A stretch of DNA of 41,801 nt, taken from contig JBNGIQ010009353.1 in NCBI GenBank assembly GCA_049999765.1, positions 43,631-85,431 of the forward strand, read 5' to 3'. The stretch is from Phaeoceros laevis. Taxonomy: Eukaryota > Anthocerotophyta > Anthocerotopsida > Notothyladales. Shown in pieces: positions 13,149 through 22,219 of the stretch (positions are counted from its first letter, which is position 1; every line of letters starts with the position of its first letter). The notes beneath the pieces are model-generated. The model had not been told where the DNA came from. It worked only from the letters and a program-made list of their open reading frames with translations, and did no database searches. The translations under genes and the position numbers were made by a program.

Positions 13149-13769
13149 ATGAAGCACAACAATGTGGTGCCCAATGGGCACTTCAAGAAGGACTGGCAGA
13201 AGTATGTGCGGACATGGTTCAATCAACCCGCGCGCAAGAAGAGAAGACGTTTGGCGAGGCAGAAGAAGGCGGTGCAAATCTTCCCTAGGCCTACAGCAGG
13301 TTTGCTGCGGCCCGTTGTGCACTCACAGACTCTGCGCTACAACTCCAAGATACGGGCGGGGCGAGGGTTCACCCTGGAGGAGCTCAAGGAGGCAGGCGTG
13401 AGCAAGAAGCTGGCCCCGACCATCGGAATCGCTGTGGACCACCGCCGGAAGAATCGCTCCCTGGAGAGCCTGCAGGCCAATGTCCAGCGGCTGCAGACCT
13501 ACAAGGCCAAGTTGCTGGTGTTCCCGCGGCGGGGGAAGAAGGTCAAGGCCGGAGACTCCAGTGCCGAGGAGCTCAGCTCGGCCACGCAGCTACAAGGGCC
13601 GGTGCTGCCGATTGTGAAGCCCCGCCCGGAAGTTGGCCTCGTGGCGGTGGATACCGAGATGGTTGCTGGCAGCGCGTATGGCAAGCTTCGTTTGGAGAGG
13701 ATGAATGCCAGGCTGGTTGGCCAGAGAAAGAAGAAGGCAGCGGAGGCTGAGAAGGAGGAGAAGAAGTAG
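13149..13769 (+). CDS. RPL13: 60S ribosomal protein eL13
   Basis: A complete 206-aa eL13, a structural protein of the large cytosolic ribosomal subunit. It begins with the family's conserved [17 protein letters not shown], followed by [70 protein letters not shown] and [14 protein letters not shown]. It ends in the usual basic/acidic tail [10 protein letters not shown]. Length matches plant eL13. The reading frame has no intron and is GC-rich at third positions. It could be an intron-free or retro-derived copy, but all conserved blocks are intact, so it looks functional. Confidence 0.97.
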   Translation: MKHNNVVPNGHFKKDWQKYVRTWFNQPARKKRRRLARQKKAVQIFPRPTAGLLRPVVHSQTLRYNSKIRAGRGFTLEELKEAGVSKKLAPTIGIAVDHRRKNRSLESLQANVQRLQTYKAKLLVFPRRGKKVKAGDSSAEELSSATQLQGPVLPIVKPRPEVGLVAVDTEMVAGSAYGKLRLERMNARLVGQRKKKAAEAEKEEKK

Positions 13770-14712
13770 GTAGATCCAGAGACTGGGCAGTAGCAGGTGC
13801 ACCAGGGAGAGATGCAAGTTTTCTCTTGCCGGTGATGGTTTCGCCGGAGACTGTGGTGCGGGAGCAGGGTTCGCTAATCTAATTCTTGTCTATGTTTTTG
13901 CATGGTGTATGTTGTTGCATTGTGTAATGGATCCATGAGGTCTGATTGAGACGTTTTTGCACGTATCCTGGCACTCTTGCCATTTTAGGGTTCAGTAGGG
14001 TGAGCATTCTGACCTGGGCAGTTTTCCTAGGTGCAGCCAGGCTGACTGGCGTATCTGCTGATTATTGCATTTCCAAGTTGTCGTTCTGTAAGGATTCCAA
14101 GAGAGTTCTTTTGTGCTGCTGGCGTCGGACAGATGAACTGTCGAATGTATCCAGAGGCCTTCATGCTGAATGAAATCAAGTGCTTCTTGAGGCCTTCAGA
14201 ATTATAAGGGTGTCCTCATTCGTTTTGGTTGAATTTAGCTCCATCATGTTTGAACATTGTGAAGCCTGTTCGCAACAAAGTTGGAGTTTGCCAAGGCTGT
14301 ATCAGTTCAGCGTTACACATTCATTTCGTGCTGCATTACGGGTCCATCTCGTGCCGGCATCGCTTTAGGTCACTCGAGGTAGTCTAGCACCCTAATGCAC
14401 TTCCTCGGTGCCATGCCACTGCGCCAGACACCTCCATCCGCGTCTGAAGTGATTCGTGTGCTACCCCCGTCTGTGTCGAGACTCCTGCATAGAGGGAACG
14501 CAACAAGTGCCGAGGATTGCCAACACTTCACGATGTGTAGACTACAATTGTAAGCAAGAGAAGTGAATGTTCGTGTACATATCAGAAGCCTCTCTACAGT
14601 GTTTTCACGTGTCAGGAATGTCCCACCAGACATCATCCCGGACACAGGCAGCAGCAAAACTGACTGCAAATTCTCCGCAGAAGCAGTAGGCCAAGTCCAC
14701 CGTCTGTTGCTC
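13770..14712. other. Convergent intergenic region, 3' flanks of eL13 and the 97-aa gene
   Basis: Two genes point towards each other across this stretch, so it holds their 3' UTRs. I see no other gene, RNA or repeat in it. Confidence 0.6.
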
Positions 14713-15354
14713 CTAGGAGTCAGTCGTTGTTACCCTCAGCGGCAGAACACTTTCCACAGGAGAAGCGGGGGGTCCTACGGCCTTTGTGAGCCCGAACATC
14801 TGCACAGAAGCAGCAAGCATTTCAATTTTCAGTCTGTAGTATTTACCAGCATGAGATCCTCGATGGTCCCAGAATTTCACCACTGAACACGAGATTGTGA
14901 GACTGGGTGCAGATAGCAGAACAATAAATTGTTTTGTAAGGCACCAATTAAAGAAAAACATTCCACCTTCTCAAAGGCCTCTGTTTTTTCACAACACGAA
15001 GGCTCCCCTGGTGTAGGTTTCTTTACATCCATGTCCATACAGCAAAGTTACAGCATAGCCCAAAGGTCACATGTCCTGACAAGAAACCCTACGCTTTGAT
15101 TCAAGGAATCTCACACAGATGAGGCAAGGAAGGTTAAGGAGGCTGACCTTGCCCATGGTCTTGTGGAAACAATTCTTGTGCTCGTCCATGGATGCGTGCA
15201 CGAACTCGTCGATGTGATCCCGCACGTCTTGCAGGAAAGATGCCCCATCACTTTTCTTCTTCCTGCACGATTCAGTGGCCGATGGAAGTGGAGCAGAAGC
15301 GCTGCTGGATAAGGGCGATGGAGCGGGTTGCTTGGAGAGTGGAGCTTCGGCCAT
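14713..15354 (-). CDS. Small conserved-looking protein of unknown function (97 aa, two exons)
   Basis: Exon 1 is 15354-15148 and exon 2 is 14799-14713, joined in phase 0 across a 348-bp GT-AG intron. The product is 97 aa. A Ser/Pro/Ala-rich, probably disordered N-terminus of about 35 residues leads into a charged helical core, SFLQDVRDHIDEFVHASMDE then HKNCFHKTMGK, which runs across the splice site into MFGLTKAV. Without splicing the core would run into an unrelated 3' extension. The core resembles a small plant-specific family I have seen before but cannot name, and I assign no function. No signal peptide or membrane segment is visible. The spliced model is supported by good donor (AAG/GTCAGC) and acceptor (TGTGCAG) sites. 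Confidence 0.72.
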
Positions 15355-16130
15355 GTGGGCAAATCGCAGTTATTCAACCAATTGATAGCCGAGAGATTGA
15401 GAGAGACAGACGATTTTGGAGGAAACGCCCTAAACTCTTGTTTGACCCCAAGAACCGGGCGGTCAAAAATGGCCGTGATAGGACCCAACGTGTTTGAATG
15501 AAGTGGCGAACACGTGATTCCGATTTGGTCTGAAGATCGTTTTTTCAAATTTTATGTTTTCCTTGTTTGTGCCCTCATTTTCTTGCCAAACTCTCTTGCC
15601 TAAAAGTCAAACATGTCGTATTTTTTGGGGAGCTGCAAATTCTTCAACCAACAAGTCTCAACAAGACCTGGATATACTTCTTTTGTAAAGTATACCGTTT
15701 AAAGCCTCCAATAGTTAAGTTAAGGAGAAAACAGTAGTTTTATATTATTTGAACTCCCTTAGGTGGGAAGAACGTTTTATGAATATATCATTTAGCTTAG
15801 TTTAAAGCCTCCAATAGTTAAGTTAACCCTAATAGGACCAACACGCCATAACGGACCTGTTGGTCCACGGACACATTTCGTTCGCTTGTAGTGCTTGAAA
15901 ATTTTTATAAAATATAGGTGTATACGGTTGGATAGAGCTCTTCTCTATCCAAGGTATAAAATAGAGAGTGACTGGAATTCAAAAACGACCTCAAAAACCA
16001 TATTACAATATCAATGGGTCAAAATGGTGCGTCACAGGGTTGAGGCGCCCTCGCAAATTAGTCATGGAAAGAAGTCACGGAAAGAAACTTTGGTTTCTGG
16101 GGTTTCAAACCTTGGCCTTTTAAGGGTTAA
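15355..16130. other. AT-rich intergenic stretch with a direct repeat
   Basis: No gene is supported. It holds the promoter side of the 97-aa gene (next to 15355) and a 27-bp exact direct repeat listed separately. It ends at the TTAA that borders a miniature element. Confidence 0.6.
15697..15826. repeat. 27-bp exact direct repeat flanking 76 bp
   Basis: Bases 15697-15723 and 15800-15826 are identical over 27 bp, starting GTTTAAAGCCTCCAATAG. The 76 bp between them are AT-rich and non-coding. This could be a small tandem duplication or the footprint of a lost insertion. Confidence 0.85.
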
Positions 16131-16427
16131 CCCTTAAGAGCCCAACCGACCAAAAAAGGTCAGTTGGGTCCCGTTTACAATGTTTTCTACTTTCTCCTAT
16201 GAGAAAAAATATTTTATTGCTTTATATGGTATTGTTAGAAAGGTGACGTCATGCTGATGCCGGATCAACCTATTGATTTCTTTATTTGAGGCCGGTGCTG
16301 GCGGCCAGCAAGCAACAAACACAGAACGGGGTGCTGACGGCCCATTATAGGGTCGATGCCCCCGAGAAAGCCTAGCCGCGTGAGTAACGGGAGTTTCGGT
16401 GCGTTTGGGTGCCCGGGCTTTTAAGGG
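16131..16427. mobile_element. Miniature inverted-repeat element, TTAA-flanked (piggyBac-like MITE)
   Basis: The ends are CCCTTAAGAGCCC on the left and GGGCTTTTAAGGG on the right, inverted with one mismatch in 13. TTAA sits directly outside both ends (16127-16130 and 16428-16431). TTAA target duplications with CCC...GGG ends are typical of piggyBac-type elements. The 297-bp body has no coding capacity, so it would be non-autonomous. Inside the left end a second hairpin pairs CCCAACCGACC with GGTCAGTTGGG. A PIF/Harbinger origin with a 3-bp TAA/TTA duplication is the main alternative. Confidence 0.5.
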
Positions 16428-16815
16428 TTAAAGAGATTATATAAACTTTTAACACATTTAAATTGCATCACGGCCTAGTGGTAGAAGGTGTCACGAGGTG
16501 CTGTCACATCTCGGACATCAATTAGCTGCCTCCTACATGGCAGCAGACCTCTTTATTGATTACATGTATGAACCAGGGCTCGGGGTACGCCGGTAAACAG
16601 TGTTAAGTGCGCCGGTACCTAGACCCTTGCCGCCGGTTATGGCGAAAACCTTCCAGCGGAGAAAAAGGCGTAAAGCCGGTTGATATGAGGTTGTGCCAGC
16701 AACGTGCCGGCCCTGGCCCTAAATTTTAAGCATTTAGCCGGTTCCATCGTAGAAATACCAGCATTTAATATGTGTAATATGTACATGTTAATGGCTGCGC
16801 GGTAGCTACTAGCTG

Positions 16816-17215
16816 NNNNNNNNNNNNNNNNNNNNNNNNNNNNNNNNNNNNNNNNNNNNNNNNNNNNNNNNNNNNNNNNNNNNNNNNNNNNNNNNNNNNN
16901 NNNNNNNNNNNNNNNNNNNNNNNNNNNNNNNNNNNNNNNNNNNNNNNNNNNNNNNNNNNNNNNNNNNNNNNNNNNNNNNNNNNNNNNNNNNNNNNNNNNN
17001 NNNNNNNNNNNNNNNNNNNNNNNNNNNNNNNNNNNNNNNNNNNNNNNNNNNNNNNNNNNNNNNNNNNNNNNNNNNNNNNNNNNNNNNNNNNNNNNNNNNN
17101 NNNNNNNNNNNNNNNNNNNNNNNNNNNNNNNNNNNNNNNNNNNNNNNNNNNNNNNNNNNNNNNNNNNNNNNNNNNNNNNNNNNNNNNNNNNNNNNNNNNN
17201 NNNNNNNNNNNNNNN
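16816..17215. other. Assembly gap (400 N)
   Basis: Run of N inside the hAT-like element. Its true length is unknown. Confidence 1.
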
Positions 17216-17246
17216 ATAGTTGAGGTCGAAATTAGGTCCATCAAAA

Positions 17247-18038
17247 TCAGGTAGAGGAGCAGAGCTCTGGTGTTACTGAGCAGCTTCCCACAGCAACCAC
17301 TGGATCAGATATAAATGGAACAGCCGGAAGAAAATTTGTTTGAGCAGGCTCTGGGGAACTTTGAGCAGGACAATTCTTCGCTTTCACAAATATATTTGGA
17401 GGTATACTGCAAGGCACTACATCCAAGGAATGCCCCTGAGCTGATGTAGGTACGAAATTTAGAAGCACAGTTTGCTCTGGAGCTGACTCATTTAAGAAAC
17501 CTACTGGCAGAGATATTTCTGGTGCTCTCGGTGATGAACCTATCAACGTGGCGGAAATATTTGGCAATCCGAGCTTATCCCTAACTGCTACAAGCGGGCT
17601 TTTAGCTGAAACTTGCGGCAAGCTGGCATTAGAAAATCCCCTAGAATGATCCCTATACAATGCACATTGTGTTAAAGTCTCAGCATCTGATGAAGCTGCG
17701 ATCTCACCTCCTTCCACAAGTGAGACACCATATTCCGACACAGGCACGTATTCAAGAGGTCCGTTGGTAATATTGTGAAGCACTGTCCTCCTAGCAGCCT
17801 CCTCAGCCATCCGTTTCTCAATTGCAGCCATAAGCTTCAACCTGTAACTGTGATCAATGCATTTTGCGGATCTCTGTCTTGGATGAGACGCCTTTGTGCA
17901 AGGGCGCTTTCTGACAACAAATCCATCGACTTCGGCACTTCCCGACGGGTTCCCTGAGTGAGGAACAATAACTCGCTTGATCGGAATATTCTTCCTATCC
18001 ATTGTGCTAGGGGGAGTAAGCCAATGCTGCTGTACCAC
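17247..18038 (-). CDS. 263-codon open frame carried inside the hAT-like element; unrecognised
   Basis: An uninterrupted frame that does not resemble a hAT transposase. Two start codons are possible, at 18038 and 18002; the second begins MDRKNIPIKRVIVPHSG. A basic N-terminal third contains FVVRKRPCTKASHPRQRSA and a predicted helix, KLMAAIEKRMAEEAARR. The rest is Ser/Pro-rich with no clear domain. Composition looks like real protein rather than random translation, so it may be a host exon captured by the element, or the first exon of a gene hidden by the N gap. It ends 31 bp from the gap. I cannot assign a function. Confidence 0.4.
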   Translation of the reverse strand: MVQQHWLTPPSTMDRKNIPIKRVIVPHSGNPSGSAEVDGFVVRKRPCTKASHPRQRSAKCIDHSYRLKLMAAIEKRMAEEAARRTVLHNITNGPLEYVPVSEYGVSLVEGGEIAASSDAETLTQCALYRDHSRGFSNASLPQVSAKSPLVAVRDKLGLPNISATLIGSSPRAPEISLPVGFLNESAPEQTVLLNFVPTSAQGHSLDVVPCSIPPNIFVKAKNCPAQSSPEPAQTNFLPAVPFISDPVVAVGSCSVTPELCSST

Positions 18039-18178
18039 GCGAGATTACATGGCCCTCAGCAACAGCGCGGGATCAGCGAAAATCGAACTCAGCGAAATTC
18101 GAGCTCAGCGAGATCACACGGTGCAAGATCACGCACAACTGAGGCTGCGCGAGCTTCATAACTACCCGGTTCCCTTTA

Positions 18179-18263
18179 AGTATGTTAAAGGAACCCGGTC
18201 GCACCGGGTAGCATTACCTGCGGTAATGCAGCACCCGGTGCTCCCGGGTTCCTTTAACATACT
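18179..18263. repeat. 85-nt near-perfect foldback hairpin
   Basis: Twenty bases at 18179-18198 pair exactly with 18244-18263. At the tip, GCATTACC (18211-18218) pairs with GGTAATGC (18222-18229) around a 3-base loop, and CACCGGG/CCCGGTG pair between these. The left arm can also pair with the sequence just before it (GGTTCC..TTTAA with TTAAAGGAACC). It lies within the right part of the hAT-like element, so it may be a nested miniature element or a structural subterminal repeat. Confidence 0.85.
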
Positions 18264-18476
18264 CTAATAGGGCCCTGGTAGGTTAATAGAGAAGTACGTA
18301 CACATTTGGTAAGCTGGTTCTGTTGCCCTCGAGACAGCATTATGCCGGTTGGGTTTACCAAACACCAGCAAACAAATTTACTAAATATATTTTGCCAGCA
18401 TTGCGCCGGTCTAGTTTAGGATTTCCCGGCTTTTGGCTGGTACACGTAAAAGAGTACCCTGAGCCCTGGTATGAAC

Positions 18477-20316
18477 AGGTTCATTAATAAATGTCTAACT
18501 ATGAAGCCTATGAAAAAGGCTATGTGAACCAATGTAACTAGTGTTGAACACATTAGAGCACGTTAGTTAGTTAGTTAGTTAGTTCTTTTTTATTTTGTGC
18601 ATCCGGGATTCGAGGAGTTGGAGCAACCAAGTTAGAGCAGCTTGCAAGCAACTGGCCAACATCTATCTAAAGCACTATTCAAGCTCCCTTGTGAGTACAC
18701 TCCACTTTTGGGCAGCCAGCAGGGAGAGGGGATAAATGCGCAACTGCAGAGGAGGAAGTCGGTCTCTGCAAGTCTTGGTTTTTAGACATTTGAGCACTCT
18801 CTCAGCAGCTTGTATGCATTGTGTCTTCAATATATTGAATCCTTGTATGCAAATCTTGTCTTCAGATTGTGCTAGGCTCACTTGTTTGCAAGATTTCAGT
18901 AGCCATTTTAATTTCTTTCAATTTCCAGCAGTTAAAGAACACTTTGCCTTTTTCGTTATTGCATTTCTTTATTTGTAGGCTATATGCTTGATGTGGTTAC
19001 TATTTGAATGCAGACATTAATCATGCCGTATCACTGATTGCGGTGCCAGCGTAGTTTTCTTATGTTCTGTTGTTTTGAAGAACGGCCAAGGACTTCAACG
19101 ATTCTTATAGCAGCCAAACCACAAGGACCTAGGACAATTCCTTCATGCGGCAAATAGGAAGGTAGACGAAATGAAAAAAAAAGGAAGGAGGGTAGCATTA
19201 TACTAGCATCCTACAAATAGCTATTACTAACTTAGGAACAATATCTAACATGACGTAGCTTAACCATCATAGCTTGCATGTCAAGTAGTAATACTTGTGC
19301 CACGAACATGACGGTGTGCTTGATCCCAATGTGGAATCGGTATAGTGCGGCTCCTTGCTATTACTACTACTCAAGGGAGCACAAATCTATCTTCAGTCCG
19401 CTAACAAAGTTGTTGTCCATTGCAATTGTCAACTCAATGAAGCAAGAATATGACTAGGCTAGAAAACTACTTTGCAATGTTCAACAAAAGATCATTCAAT
19501 TTGGTTGTTTAGGAATTCTCAACGTTCTCTACTTCACCTTAAAAACTGTGAAGGACAATCTTTAGAAATTGTTAACAACCTTAAATATTACATAAACAAG
19601 TATATAATCTTATCAATTATTACAACTTGAAGGTGAAGGTGCATGTGGAGTTGCATGCTTTATTGGGCCGGAAGCAAAAAAACAACAAAATGATGCCATT
19701 AACAATACTCTCGTCTGTATTGCAGGTCGAATCACTCAAAGCTCTAGACAAATATCATTAATAAGATATAGCTAAAAGGAAATATAGAGGCAGTGCTATA
19801 TTGTCCAATTAACCTTCTTTTTTGGCTTGGGTCAAGATAAGAACTCGCACAATATATGTAAGTTTAATCTATAAATAGGTTTGTGTCTTCTAATCTTCTT
19901 CTTTGGCTTGGTCTAAATAAGAAACTCGTAATTATACCACTTATTGATCTGAAATTTAGTCTAAATATAGGATTTAGAAGCATATTAATAATCCAGATCC
20001 TCACTCCATTATTCTACAACTATCAAAAGCTTTCATGAGATAGTGCATACGAAGTTTAGAGATATGCTTCAAATTGAGTAACTCTTGCGTTAGATTGAGT
20101 TGCTTCTACGTTTGCACACTGGAAGCTATCAATCTTTTCAAGTGACGAGTTTTCAAGTCAATGTCTCGTTAGTGGGAAATCGGCAACACAAGAACCTTGT
20201 CAATCCATATGTGATCTTCTATAACTGAGGACACCTGCAAGTAGGTGTTGCTTAGGGTTTATAGGCTAGACAAAAGGCAAGTTGTTCTCTCATAGTAAAG
20301 AGGACTTTTTGGAGGT
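18477..20316. other. AT-rich intergenic stretch
   Basis: No gene is supported. It contains a TTAG microsatellite and, near 19810 and 19892, two diverged copies of a roughly 35-bp segment containing TTTGGCTTGG. The end next to 20317 would be the promoter side of the GDSL pseudogene. Confidence 0.6.
18563..18584. repeat. (TTAG)n microsatellite
   Basis: About five tandem copies of the tetranucleotide TTAG. Confidence 0.9.
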
Positions 20317-21464
20317 ATGACGACACTTAAGTATCAATCAGTTGTCTTGCTTGTAGTATTGATCATAACCTATCCATATGAAACAAAAGCAAGACAAATC
20401 CATCAATTCATTTTTGGGGACTCTATATTGGATACGGGAAATGCATTCAATCTTCGTCCATTAACATCTCCCTCAGGGTCACCACCATATGGAAGAGATT
20501 TTTATAACGGTGTACTGACGGGAAGATATAGTAATGGTATGTTGGTAGTCGATTTTTTGACACAAGACCTTAATATATCACTTCCTCTCCCATATGCTGG
20601 AATTGACCTCGACCATGTTGCAATATTTAGTATAGATTTTGCTATTGCGGGATCTGGTTTAATAAATACAACGGGCAATATACTTGGCGCATCACTAGGG
20701 GATCAGGTGAATCAATTTAGAGATGTGGTTATACCAGCACTTCATCAGGCTTTATTATATAACATGTTTGCAATTAACGAACACTTGGCACGATCTATAG
20801 TTTATATCGCCACAGGAAATAACGACCTCTATACACCCCTGCTGTTTTATTTAACGTGACACTTTTCAGTGATGAACACACGACCTTTATTGAGAATCAC
20901 ACCAAGCTACTCTTGGATCTGCTCTCCACTCAGATCGAGCTCTTGCATAAATCAGGAATGAGAAGATTTATCATCCCTCAATTAACGGCTGTTGGATGTT
21001 CCCCTGGTGCAGTGTCCTATATCAGGGCCCATTTTGCGGAATATCCGATTTCTGATGATGACTGTTATCCGCTCGCTAATGATTTTGTATTTAAGTTCAA
21101 CACTGGATTGCGGGACTTGATATAAGATTTGTTTCATAATGACTCCAACACAATCACAGGTGCACCACGATTGCACGGTGCTGTTGTATTGCACCCACAA
21201 TTTTTCGACATCAGCTTGGAGATTGCTATGAATCCCACAAACTTTGGATACCTGGGAAAAGGGCCTTGCATCCAGACGAATGGATCATCGGTAATATCAA
21301 TATGCTCCGATGCAGATTCATACATATGGTTTAATGATTTTCATCCTAGTCAGAGGTTTTATCAAACATTAGCTATCAGAGATAACAGTGATGAGTCATC
21401 TTGGCTACCAAACAACGCCAAGGAGTTTCTTAGACGTATGATTAGTTATGACTCAGGAAATTAG
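20317..21464 (+). pseudogene. GDSL esterase/lipase, broken by one frameshift and one in-frame stop
   Basis: GDSL/SGNH hydrolases are secreted plant esterases and lipases. A hydrophobic signal peptide (VVLLVVLIITYPYETKA) leads into block I, FIFGDSILDTGN, with the nucleophile Ser. Block III survives as ATGNND, and block V as WFNDFHPSQR with the catalytic Asp and His. The frame breaks near 20825-20850: the first frame reads on to a TGA at 20857-20859, while the family sequence continues one base out of step (TLFSDEHTTFIENHTKLLLD). A TAA at 21123-21125 then interrupts it inside GLRDLI/DLFHNDSN. No intron explains either break. The catalytic residues are intact, so the decay is recent or the assembly here is wrong. 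The sequence is AT-rich, unlike its GC-rich right-hand neighbour. Confidence 0.85.
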
Positions 21465-21644
21465 TCCTTCAATGGATACATATGTAACTCAGGGTTTTTG
21501 AGAAATTCCATGTGGTAATATTGAAACACATTAGCATCATTAGGTCTAAAATAGTCCTTAATAGATACATATGTAAGTCAAGGTTTTTGAGATTTTCCAC
21601 ATGTGTGGTACCATGGGAACACGTTTTTGCATTGTTAGGTCAGA
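21462..21644. repeat. Two-copy tandem duplication (about 90-bp unit) after the GDSL pseudogene
   Basis: Both copies begin TAGTCCTT, continue through ATACATATGTAA and GGTTTTTGAGA, and end in TTAGGTC. Copies start near 21462 and 21552 and are imperfect. They overlap the stop codon and 3' flank of the pseudogene. Confidence 0.75.
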
Positions 21645-21816
21645 TGTAATGCACCAATCTTATATCCATTTGATTCGAGTTCCCACAAAGTTGTACAAAC
21701 CGTGACCTAATGTATTGAAGTCCATAAACACCTCTTATCTATTTTTGGTGAGCTTCATACAAGTTTGTTCTAAATTGTTAGTTGGCAGCGCCTAACTTAG
21801 CAACACCAAGTCTTCA

Positions 21817-21916
21817 NNNNNNNNNNNNNNNNNNNNNNNNNNNNNNNNNNNNNNNNNNNNNNNNNNNNNNNNNNNNNNNNNNNNNNNNNNNNNNNNNNNN
21901 NNNNNNNNNNNNNNNN
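21817..21916. other. Assembly gap (100 N)
   Basis: A run of exactly 100 N, probably a scaffold join of unknown true length, next to a tandem repeat. Confidence 1.
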
Positions 21917-21990
21917 CCATGCGCCTATGACCATGCGCCTATGACCATGCGCCTATGACCATGCGCCTATGACCATGCGCCTATCACCAT
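21917..21990. repeat. 14-bp tandem repeat, about five copies
   Basis: The unit CCATGCGCCTATGA is repeated directly after the N gap. The array may continue into the gap, which would explain why assembly broke here. Confidence 0.9.
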
Positions 21991-22219
21991 TAAGGAACCT
22001 TCATGTCTGCTCGGCTAGGGCCAACCTCGGGATCAGGGGTCATGGTTTTCCTGCTTCCTTCGGTCCGAACTACCAGGCCCCAGAGCCAACAACCCACCGC
22101 CGTTACAGGCCTACCGCAACCGTACCGCCTATGAGTTGGGGAGCTCACGGCCCAGACGCCCAGACTCTGCCATAACTTATCTTTACGCTGATGTAAATTT
22201 CGGACCAGGCTCGGTTCCG

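Larger units (their letters stand above)
16574..18468. mobile_element. Non-autonomous hAT-like transposon with 8-bp target-site duplication
   Basis: The left end is CAGGGCTCGGGGTAC (16574-16588). The right end is its inverse with one mismatch (18454-18468). The 8 bp GTATGAAC is repeated exactly outside both ends (16566-16573 and 18469-18476). CAGGG-type ends with an 8-bp duplication are the hallmark of the hAT superfamily. Both subterminal zones contain many copies of the short motif GCCGGT or its inverse, as expected for transposase-binding sites. No transposase motifs are visible, though a 400-base gap of N hides part of the interior. It carries a 263-codon reading frame and an 85-nt hairpin, listed separately. 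Confidence 0.8.

Noticed and set aside
16460-16530. tRNA gene suggested by GGCCTAGTGGTAGAAGG
   Set aside because: Only an A-box-like sequence is present. No B-box at the right spacing and no cloverleaf.
20850-21130. Introns to rescue the GDSL gene
   Set aside because: No GT-AG pair restores the frame without deleting conserved sequence, and the TAA lies within a conserved helix.
21917-21990. CRISPR-like array
   Set aside because: Units are contiguous 14-bp tandem copies without spacers, in a plant genome.
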